Part shown: piece by piece, positions 38,147-50,100 of the stretch
How the letters are laid out: each line of letters opens with the position of its first letter
Numbering within the stretch: the first letter of the stretch is position 1
Source: Pempheris klunzingeri
Lineage: Eukaryota > Chordata > Actinopteri > Acropomatiformes > Pempheridae
Reading direction: 5' to 3'
DNA: 64,000 bases
Assembly (NCBI RefSeq): GCF_042242105.1
Contig: NC_092029.1
Span: 18,586,885 to 18,650,884, forward strand
Translations under genes and position numbers: made by a program
Notes under the pieces: generated by a model
Database searches by the model: none
Told to the model about the DNA's origin: nothing
Seen by the model: the letters and a program-made list of their open reading frames with translations, nothing else

Positions 38147-41100
38147 ACTCTCAAACACACACTCCAGCACACACACTGCATTGAACCTGATATGCCGCTA
38201 TAAAGAAGTTTGCATGCAGTTTTTGTGGGATTTGTCCACTGAGACATTTTTCACTGATTAAAAATTTAGAATTGTATTACTTTAAAGCTTAAAATCATTT
38301 TCATTTAATGATAACAGCAGTGAAATGTAAGTACGTGTGTAAGTATGCAAGCGTAGCCATGATTTTTCAACATGTCATAAGAAAAAATATGAGGAGAAAG
38401 CCATTAGTTAACACACAAAATATTTCACTATAAAAGCTTAACAACTAGTATATCTTGTTTAAACAGATGTATTTCTTTACCCCTCTTGGTAATTAAGGCT
38501 TCCCTGCAACAGGCTCCTTTCATCTCTTTCACACATGCACTGCAGTTCCAAACTTATCTAGACATGTGTTGGACCGGACATTAACCGGTCTTTATGCTAC
38601 CAGCAAACAATGGGTTGTGTTGATGACATTGCACTAAGTAAGACTGCATCTCACTCCTTTCTGCTCCCCTGGTTATTGCTTTCCACTCTTTTGTTGATAT
38701 TTTGGATTCATCCAAATACATGTAGTATTAATATCAATGCAAAAGCATTCATCACAAAAGTCAATTTGTACAGGATTTATCCCTCAATTCTGACCTGTGC
38801 CATTGGCACCGATTCATTATCAGTGGATGTTACACATTTTGTAAGAGATAAAAAGTCAGAAAACATTAATCTTGTGTGGGATGTGAGGTACCTTTTGATG
38901 GTTTTGGGGTCGCATTTGTGGAATCAAGGTATTTTATAGGACATTTCTCTGTCTGTGCGTTCAGATGTCTGATTTTCTGGTTTATTTCATTCTGCCAGAG
39001 AAAGCAGCTCTGCTGTCTCCAGATGATGAAGTGCAGAAGAGCGACATCTCCTCCAGCAGCCAGGGGCTGGTGGAGAAGGAGGCACTGGGGCCCATGCTGC
39101 TAGAGGTGAACAATACACAACCACAGTGTTTCCTCCCCACCACTGTAGCTGGGATGTTTACTCCCAACCCAGCACACACAGTCTGATTTTCTCTTACTCC
39201 CTCTCCCTCTATTCCTGCCCCTCCTCCTGCTCATTCAGGCCCTTGATGGGTTTTTCTTCGTCGTCAACCGGGAGGGCCGCATCGTCTTTGTTTCTGAGAA
39301 CGTGACGAGTTACCTTGGATACACCCAAGAGGAGCTGATGACCTCAAGCGTCTACAGCATCCTCCACGTGGGAGACCACAATGAATTTGTTCGCAATCTG
39401 CTTCCCAAAAGCCTGGGTGAGAGAGCTGCCACTGAGAGGGTGCATGCATCTGCTGCCTACTACTTTATATCACTTATAGCTTTAAAATGCCAGAGGCTAT
39501 TATAATTTTTAAAAGATATTTGGTAATTACACTTTCAGTGTCTTCAAATTTGACAGTTTCCATGCCAATTAACCCATTAAGGAGGCAGTAAAACAGGGGA
39601 TGGGGTTTGGCAGCAAAATCAGTACGCAGTCCTCAATACAGTTGATTAACTTACTTTATTGATGGAAAGTACTGTGGCTGAAGCAAATTTGCAGAGCTGT
39701 GAAGAAAAGTAGAATGACGAACTGTGGTCATTTTAAATGAACACAGCTCTAAGTGCTCTGCACAAAGATGCGAAATGCGCATCATAAGAGGGAAAACAGC
39801 AAAGTCAGAGTAGGAGGAAGGCACCATACGTGTGGCTGAGTTAGAGTATGAGGACAAAAGATAACAGTGCAGTCGATGACATGGGTGAACCGTTGTAGCT
39901 TCTGTTGATCTTGTCATGTGTTTCTTTCAGTATCGGTGTGTGATTTTTCTTTCAATGAATTATGACTGCTCAAAAAGAACGGTGTATCAAAATTAGGGAA
40001 ATACACAAAACAGATTTATAATAATGTGCTATGCAGCATCTGCAAAACCTCCGCTGGACTCATTTTGAGACCGGAGTAACTACTCTAAAAAGGAACCATC
40101 AATCAACCATCATGTTCATTTGTTAATTTTAGAGTGTGACTTTAGTGGGGAGTAGTCGTTGTCGTCTTCGCCTTTGCTGGCTCACTGCTTGACCTATTAC
40201 CACCATTAGTCAGTCACTGTTATAGTGAGAAGCCATTGGCAGCAATGAGTACACAAAACAGTGAGTCACTAATAAAAATGTAAGTCGTACCTCTGCTATG
40301 CCACATTCTAGGAATGTAATTCTTTTTCGTGCTAATAACAGAAGTTTTACTCATCAATACTTAACGCTGTGAACATTCTGCTTCCTGTCCAGTAAATGGT
40401 GTGCCGTGGCCACAGGAGCCCAGCAGAAGGAACAGCCACACCTTTAACTGTCGCATGCTGAAGAGGCCGCCGGATGAGGTGGATTCCGAAAATCCGGAGG
40501 CTCGGCAGCAATATGAGATTATGCAGTGTTTCACCGTGTCCCAACCACGGACTGTGCAGGAAGAGGGAGACGGTACATGCAAAGACACATGCACACAGCC
40601 TGCGGGCATTTTTCCTATACCCAGCCAGTAGATTGTAAAGTTGAGCATCTTCTTTTGTTTTTATTTTATCCTTAATTCTGTAAAGACCGTACTTGAAAAT
40701 AGTTATATATGTCTTTTATTATGATGGCTTTATTATTTCCCACATTTAGAGCACGGTGGGATCCTACTGCTGCGATATTTTACACAACCCTCATATTCTT
40801 CTAATCCATTTAAATTAATTTTCATGGATTTCATGAGAAATTTAGCGATTTTCTAACAAGCAGTGAGTTTTGAAAAGCGTTAATGGATCCAAATCACAAG
40901 ATTTCCTCTGACAGACTTCTCTTAGTATTGAGCATTTTTCTTCAGGTCAAATGTTTGTTAGCTACGGCAAAAAATTGTATTAGAAAAACTGAAATCATGC
41001 TTCAACCACATCTTGCTTCTAAATTGAGTGATCAAACAGCCGAGGTGGCTCCAACCAACCACGGTTGGAGCCACAGTGAGTGACTAATTTTTAGTTATTG

Positions 41101-44100
41101 GAATTTCAATTTAAATTTTCCTCTCCGTTATTCAAAATGGTGCACACATGACTCAGTCTTGTGGAGTCGTTGGTGGAATGGCCTTGATAAAATTGTGCAC
41201 TATAGTTGCACAATTGCATTGCACATTAACTGTGCCCGTCAGCTTTGCCTACTTAGTCATTTTGATAAGAACCTTGAGGATTGTAGATTAGTCCTCTCGG
41301 TATCCTACTTTTTCCTATTGTATTGTTTTCTCCTGTGTGTATCTGAGAGGGATATTAGACAAATGTAAATCTAGTATTTTGTGTAAATCAGCCCGTGAGC
41401 TAAACCTTGATCGTGCATAATTAACATACATGTCTATTCTAAATTCACCTCTGTAAATCTTTTCCATGGCCGTTTAGAACACACACACGAACCTCATCGC
41501 TGTCGCACCTTTCTTTCCTCAGATCTGCAGAGCTGCCTGATCTGTATTGCTTGTCGGGTACCTCGCACCCAGCCTTTCAGCACTGAGTCTTTCATCACGA
41601 AGCAGGACCCCACAGGTAACTCTTTGAGTTAAAATCTTACGTAAAGTCTTTGAATTACTGGAATAAAATAGAATTTTTGAGAGGTGTATTCCACATCAGA
41701 ACAGTCAGAGAAACTGATGTCCACGGGCATGTTGTTGGGGTACATTACAGGAAAGTAGCAGTTGTCGTGCTCAAAGTGTTATCACCAAATGTGTGGAAGC
41801 TACTGCAGATGTTGAAATCTGTGTAGACTGACCGCGTGTTTGTGTGTGTGTGTGTGTGTGTGGTGTTCCACTCCAGGGAAGATCATCTCCATAGAAACGA
41901 GTGCTTTGCGAGCGACAGGCCGGCCTGGCTGGGAGGACCTGGTCAGGAAGTGCATCTACGCTTTCTTTCAGCCTCAGGGCAAAGAGCCCTCCCACGCCAA
42001 GAAGCTGCTGCATGAGGGTGAGTAGTTGCAATTGATTGTTCAGCTGCACTCCCAAAAATCATTGACACGCTGTCTGCCAGTTTTGTCATGGTTACCAAGA
42101 GTTTCAGCACTCCTTAAATACCAGCATGATAGATAGAACTGAATATTAAATTCCACCATCTTTCATACGTGCAGGAAATGTTTTGTGAGCTTAGTTCCAA
42201 TTCTGCCTCTCACCTTTATAGTTTATGTAATGTATCTGAGCAACCTAGCAAAAACAAAGATGTTCTATTATGTAAGATAAGACAAAAGAAGCCATTACAC
42301 TTCAAAAAGTATAACCATTAAATATTAGACATTTTATTTCAATTACTTAAGTGAAACATATCTGAATATTAACTAATGTTGCTGATCCATTTTATGTTAG
42401 CTGACTAATAGATTCATTGACTAATTGTGTCAGTTCTTGAGAGCAATTTCATATTCAGCTGCTAAAAGCAGGACGGTATAATCAAACTGTCCACCACATC
42501 TAATAATGAAGCCTTGGAATGTAAAAGGAAGACAAACGGTAATGGATTATCTCAAAACTGGCATCGAGGTGTTGCAGTGGCTATGCTATTATTGATTTTC
42601 TAAGTATTATTTAGGCCTTTAGGGGAGTCAGAGCTCTGACTGCTGCTGAATACGTTTGGGAAACAAAAATGGCACAAAACAGACAAGAGATAAGACCAAA
42701 GTCTGAATTCTGTGTTTGCCTGTTTCTTGTTTCCTGTATGTGTGTGCATGCGTGTGTTGGTATTCCCTTCAGTGATGACCCACGGCACGGCTATCAGCCC
42801 GCTGTACCATTTCACATTAAGTGATGGCACCTCGCTCAGCGCTCAGACCCGCTGCAAGTTCTGCTGCCCCCCAAATCCTGACGTACAGCCCTTCATTATG
42901 GGCATTCACACTATTGACAGGTACTGTGCTGGACATGTACACGCACTAATGCACGAGTTTCCACCCATTCCAATGGTACATTACAATCCTGTTTGGAGAT
43001 GATGCTCAACAATTATTTTGTAGCAGAGTTATTTGCAAGTTACCTGCACAGCAGACATGATAATATTCTCAGTCCATCAGAATGATCTATTGCTTCATTA
43101 TACAGCTAATTATTCATGTTTAAATTGACCACTATATATATATATATATGTATTTTAGGCTTTTCTTTTTTTAATTTCCAAAAAGTCCTGAAGATGTCCA
43201 GTACTACAGAGTTGTACCACTTAAATACAAGTTAACTGACTTACCAGCATTTTATACGAAGCCAATAACGAGGAATGTCCGTGTTATTTTTACACATGTT
43301 AAGACCATATCCCAGTCTCAGAAGCTTGAAGAATAGAAACTGCGGCATATGAACTCCTTATCGAAGTTTCTGATTATTCTCTCAGCTCAAGTTCTGAGTT
43401 GCTAATTGCTGAGCATTGAAGAGTCAAAGATGATATACCTGCACTGCTGGATAATTACAGCTGTGTGCAGAGAGCTAAATAACCAGGTTTCTCTGTGTTC
43501 CATTTTCAACTGGGATACTAATGTGTATGTAAACACACACAGTATGAAGCATAGCCTCTATGGACTTGACACACTTGTGTGATTTTTTTGCGCTGCCACA
43601 TGTTCTCCTCAGGTCACTGTTTTCTTCTGTTTTCCTCCTTTCTCTTAGGGAACACAACACTGCTAGCTCTCAGGAAAACACTAACCCCAGCCTTCCACCC
43701 AACCTTGGCAGCCTTGCCCAAACTCCCGCCCGCTCCCCTTCCCTTCCTCCCGGCAGCAACTGGACCCCAGGCTCAGGCCTCGCCGCCTCGGGTCATCACC
43801 CAAACAACAGCAACGCCTCCTCCCACGGACATAATCCAGCGACACCCACAGGCTACCTGACGCCCAATCGGACCTGTTCCCAGCAGGTCAACAGCCCCTC
43901 TCCTTTGAGCAGCCCACTCACAGCCACCCCTACCTCTTTTATGTCACCCAGGATGCCGCGGGCCAGTCCAGGGTTAGGGGGAAGCCCTCGGGTACAAGGG
44001 AACCCCTTCTCTCCTTCCACACCAGGCCTCCATTCCCCAGCCGGGGCACTAAGCAGTGGAGGCAGCCTCAACAGGCAGCAGTCTGGCGGTGACGGTAGTA

Positions 44101-47100
44101 GCGGCGCCAGCAGTGGGTCAACGGGGTCCTTCTCCCTGTCCTCTCCTGTCCCTCAGAGACAAGCCAGTACACCCACCGGCTCCTCTACTCGGCCTCCATC
44201 GACAAAAACCCCAGAGGGAGGAGAGGGAGCAGGAGAGGACTCTGTTAAATCCCTCCTCCCTCCTGCCTCACAGCTGGGGAACCCCAGACCCAATCAGCTC
44301 CTGGACAGCAATGGGACAGGAGCTGAATCTAACAACAACAGCGTCCACTGCACCTCATCACCTCATCCTCCTAACCCTCCTACGGCCCCTCAGTGCCCTG
44401 CCTCCCACAGTACTCTAACAGAACGGCATAAGATCCTGCACCGGCTGCTCCAGGACAGCAGTCCTAACGATGCCTCCGCCACCACTGAGGAAGGAATAAA
44501 CAAAAACCAAATTGAGATCAAGAAGGAGCCTCCTGCCAGTCCAGCACAGACTACAGCAGCTCCAAAGTCCAGCTCCAGAGAGCCACAGGACCATCAGCTG
44601 CTCCGTTTTCTCCTGGATACAGACGAAAAGGTGACCATTAGAAATGCCCTTTAATGTGAGGTTCTGTCCAGTCTTCAAATGTTAAAGTCTTTATGTATTT
44701 ATTTTTAAGAAATCCACAAAAAATCGGTTCATGACAGTATTAAAATATATTTTGTTAGCTTTGATCAATGTGAATGTGAAACATTTGAATGACTAATTAT
44801 TTACATATCTACTAAATAATGTATCAGCACTGGCACATGTTCTGTAAAATCCATATTATTTGTCCTCACTAACCGAGACATGGTTTGTTTTCAAAGGACT
44901 TGGGGGACCTACCGCCTCCATCTGCTCTCACCTTGCAGACAGTGAGGGTGAAAGTGGAAAAGAGAGCCAGCGTGGAGGGAGTGGTGTGTATAGGGTCCAC
45001 TGTTGCAGCTGGAGGTGCGTCCAAACCCGCGGGAGTTTCCAGCAGCTCAGCTTGCATCAGTCCCAAATCAAGCCCCGTCGGAGAGAATCGCAGAGACGGC
45101 CGCAGGGACAGCCGGGACTCCACGGTACAGTTGTTGTCAGAAAAGAGAAAAGTTTGATCATCTAAAACATCATCTCTTGCGTTAATAATAACTGAAAACA
45201 ACTGTGAGAGTGTACAAGATGATAAAGATTTAAGTGATCTTTATCATCTACATCGTACATTTCTATATACAGTAGGTATAGGCTTCAGAAATCGTTGAGA
45301 CTACAGATCAGAGCAGGATAAATGACAAGAGTGACTTTTAACGCCTCAGAGTTACTCTATAGGCATTGCTGATCTTCATAAGCACCTTGAACAAAGTGAT
45401 TTGAACTGAAGGCATGACTAAGCAACCCCTCCATCCTCAGGGTCTGCAGTCTGAATAGCTTAAGGGTGGTGGGGCTTGCTTGATAGAGCACAAGGACTTT
45501 TAGCCAATAAAGATGATACCCCATCCATAACCAGACGACACCAGACTCTGTTCAGCTCTGTCGTCGTGACACCCAAATCATAATGTGATGACCTGATGTT
45601 TGAAATGGGCGTCCTCCTTCAGGGGTGGTGCTCATGCCTACATACTTTCAAGAGCACACTATGAGAAAGTTCACAATTAAGCATCGGAATTTTCCTCCAT
45701 TGAGCTTTGCTCTTGCATTGGCAGTTGACAGCCGTTGTAAATCATGTTGAATGTTTATTTTCTTGGACTTTGTATCCACTGTGGGCTCAGCTACCAGCTG
45801 CAGCCTTTGAAGCTCACTGGCCTTTGACCTTTTGTCTCATACCATCTCTTTGTCACTGATCGTCTGGCCCCCTTCTCTGCCACCCACTATTCTTTAATTC
45901 TTTACTCTTTCACTCCATTACACCATTCACACTTACTTGCTGTCTTTTTCCCATCTTCCTCATCTCTATCCCTTTTCATTTGTTTCTGTTTTACTCTCCA
46001 TTTCTCGCCCTCAGATGTCGAGTGGCCCCGTTGACATGGACCCTCTCAACCAGCTGCTGCCTGGCCTGAGAGGCCCGAGTGGGGCCAAACAGGGCAGTGA
46101 GGATTCAACAACTCCTGGAGGAGGCCCCCAGCTACAGTCTCCAGCCCCCCAACCTCAGCCCCCAGCTCAACTCCAGTCCCCTGTGCCTCAACTCCAGTCC
46201 CCCCTGTCCCAGCCCCAGTCCCTATCCCACTTGCAATCGCCGTCACCCCAGCTCCACTCCCCTTCCCCCCAGCTCATACTGCAGTCACCCACTCAGCTCC
46301 AGCCCGGTGAGGCCAGCACTCCCCGCAATGTAAATGTGAAGAGAGAGCCTCCTGGCACTCCTAACAGAGGTATGGTTTCAAGTTAGCAGGGAGGGTGGGT
46401 CATGTAGAGGAGGGACGAGTTAGAGCAATATATACCACCTATATATTACCTAAGGCTTTGGGATTTTCAAGTGTAGTATCAAAATTTAATTAAACTGCTG
46501 ACTTTTTGTAAATAAAATATATATATATTTTTGTCTCTGTTAGATTATTGTCATGTCATGAGATCACAAAAAAAAAAGATTTGATTAGAATACAAATGAT
46601 TAGTATTATTATTATTATTATTATCAGACTGGTCCAAGCTCTCTCTCCCTACACATTATTGGTCCATCTGCCCCCTAGTGGTTATGAGGAGGCACTGCAG
46701 TGTCAACAGGCCACACATGGCACCAGAATAGTTCACTTTTCTGCAACACTTCAGAACGATGTCATATGTCTCTAAAAGTCTAAAAGTGTTCAATATTATA
46801 CTGTATTTATATGTTATTATACTATATTTGTCTTTCTCATTTGTTGCGTGTGCATGCGTTTATCTCCCAGGGCTCGGTGATGGCGGGCCGCCCTCTGGCT
46901 GCAGCCTCCAGAGTCAGTCATCCTTTGATTTCTGCAGTCCCTCCACTCCAAGCCAGACACAGACCCAGGGACAGGGAGACCCCTTCCAGACCCCCAAAGA
47001 CAACAGCCCTTTTCCAGAGGCAGAAGTGATCAACCCATTCAGTACAAGCACTGGTATACAAGAAAACATAATACAGTTAAACTGTCGCAGTTAGTCACTG

Positions 47101-50100
47101 ATGATGTTCTAGAAATGTCCTGGAAAATGACAATTGTGTGTTCGGCAGTTACTCGACAACGTCCAATTGCAGGATTTTACACTGATGTTAAGTTGCTGTT
47201 TAGATAATGCAAAGCTCTGCTAAATGTACATGAATTCAATATTAATTTTGAATGTTAGATCTGATTATTTTGATTCAGATACATTTTTTTTACGGTGTTA
47301 ATCGTGTAATTATTTCCCCTTAAAATCTGTTTCAGGCCTAACCAAGATGGATGTGGGAGACTCCCAGTTTCAGCCTCTGGCTCTGTCTGATACCTTGTCG
47401 TTTGATGGTCTGGGAACCCCTTTACAAGCTCCTTTGGCATCACCACAAGAGTAAATATCACTCTACTCTTAATACCCAAGCTGTTTGATTGCGAATGTCA
47501 GCAATAATATTACTTTCTGTTGCTTGTGGGAGAGAAATGTTAAAACCCACTGACATTTCAGTGCACTAGTGCGACAGTCAGGTGAAGATGTGTGCCTGCG
47601 CTATGACACGCCGTGTTTCTCTTTGTGAGCAGACAGTGTGTGCCCTGTACGCTGGATGAAGTGCTAGGCCCTCCGACCACACCTGAAGGGCGAAATGATG
47701 AGAAAGCTCTGCTGGAGCAGCTCGTCTCCTTCCTTAGTGGGACCGATGAGAGAGAACTGGCTGAGCTGGATAAGGCCCTGGGTATTGACAAACTAGTACA
47801 GGTGCGTAACTAGTACTGAAGAGAGCTGGGCAGTGGATGTGCACAGATAAAATGAGTGTCATGAGTGTAGTTAGAGGAGGCTTTCACTTTTGTTTAGTTC
47901 TAAGATCAGTGAATCATCATTAATTGTATGTTAGTATAATTCATCACAACAAACAAAAGCCTCTGCTGGCCTCTGCTCTGTCTGTTTGTGCCACCAAGCA
48001 GGATTTGGCCAAAACCCTGCTGGACTGCTTTCAAGTACAACTGGCATCATCAGTGGCTGTCACTGTCACTGGCTCTGGTCCTTCATTTTGTTTCTGTAAC
48101 AAAGAGTGAGAGGAAGGGCAGCCAGGCAGTCTTCTAGAAACCAGAAATGCAACCTAGTACACATTTAAGGATTTTTTTTTTTTTGGTGTTATTGAATAGT
48201 GATAGTGAATAGTGAAAAGCGGAGGGGCATCATATGCCACAAAGGCTTCTTGCTGCAATCACCAGCAGCCGAGTGTTTGTTTGCATTTGTTTTCAAATGA
48301 CATGAACAAAACACATCTCAAATATCCATTTGTCCCGTCTTTGTCTGCCTCTCACCAGGGTGGTTGTTTTGACCCCGTGCCCCAAAACTTCCCAACCCAG
48401 CAACCCACTGCCACCCCAGTTTCCACGGACCCGAAGCTCCCCACCTACACTTCCCAATTTACACCAGCTCCACAAGCTCCGTTTCCTCCAGAGCTGGCCA
48501 CGGTGGGGCCACAGGGCCTGGGGTTTGGAGCCCCCCGAGGGGCTTTCCCCGGTGGGACAACAGGCATGGGGCTGAGGCCAGGCATGACACGACCACAGGG
48601 GATGGGCACCCAGCTCCGGCTGCCACCCAACCAACTACGCTTGCAGCTGCAGCAGAGGCTCCAGGGCCCGCAGCAGGTAAGGTCACAGAGGTGGTGGTTT
48701 GTCTTCCATTAGGACTGTATTCCACATACAGGAGATGTTGCTACTCGTGATGCTCTTATAACACACTTTCAGGATATTTCACTTATGGCCTTGTGTGTCT
48801 CTCTGCTCAGTTGTGATCAGGGAGACGTCTGTTCAGAAGCCTTATTCGGTGTAATGTAGTCACATAATTCAAGAGCTGCCAATAAAACAGCAATACACAA
48901 TCCATGAGCAAGTGAAAGAAACATACACTTTCTGTGCTCTGTTTATATACTACACACACTTTTCTCATCCCGACTGACAAAGACAAATGCTGAGAGCTGT
49001 AATGATTAGCATAAAGAATTGACTTGTAGATTTCAGTCGGGATCCTGCTACACCTGCGTTCTTTCTAAGTATTGATCAAAATGCTCCTTAAAGAACTCTC
49101 CACTTCCTTCTCCTCCATCATCACAAATATGCGACTCCTTCCCCCTAACTGTCGCTCTTCTCCTCTGTCTCCATCCCTCCATTGTTTTTTTTCCGCCCTT
49201 GTCTGTGATCTTTTTTCTCTTCTTTTTTTTCCCTTCACTGTATTCACCCCTCAACACCTGTCTGACCTCTGCTTATGTCTCTTTTTGTTCCCGTGTTCTC
49301 GGTCCATCTGTCACAGCTCCAGAACAGGATGGCAGCCATGAGTCCGTTTCCAGGAGGAGCTCAGCATGTGAACATCGGGATTCGTCAGGGGGTTCAACAA
49401 CCTCAGATGCCCTCACAAGTGAGTGAGATTGGTGGCGAATGAAGCCGTCACCCTGACCCTGAAAGACTACCTGAATAATTTGCTCACATTGATTCATCTA
49501 CTTGTGAATATTATTATTACTTAAACTGCGGTGATGAACCCAGAGATAATTATCAGTTCACTCCTGTCAACTCTGCAGAGCATTTCAGCGTATTTTATCT
49601 TATTGGTTTGGTTTACAGCCTGCAGCTTTGATGTTTTGCATCATTTGCCGCAGCAGTTAGTGACGTTAGAGCTGGTGACCATAATGCATTTAGTAGCTGC
49701 AGGGTCCAGACGGGGAGAGAGCCAGGCGAAAAGGAGAGCTGGACCCTCGGGAGTGAGCGAGAGGAAGAGCAGTGGGGGAACTTGTTGACCTGCGGTTGTA
49801 GAGTCATGTGCCACACATTAGCCAATGGTGGCTGGAAAGCTGGATCGAGGGGTGTGTTTAGCACATATGTGTGAAACTACAGGACTCTTGGAAGCTGACA
49901 TCAGGGAGGGAGGCCTTTGTGACCCTGTATGAGTGACCTTGCGTATAAAACGTTTTATTGTATATTTAACAAGCTCTTTTCCGTTATATCTCTCAGCAAC
50001 CTCCGCTGAATGCCCAAATGCTGGCCCAGCGTCAGAGGGAACTCTACAGCATCCAGCACCGCCAGCGCCAGCTTTTCCAGCAGAAGGTCATGCTGATGAG

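Noticed and set aside
43853..44678. Several minus-strand and shifted frames over ncoa1 exon 9
   Set aside because: These are shadows of the GC-rich exon; the continuous phase-matched ncoa1 frame is clearly the real one.
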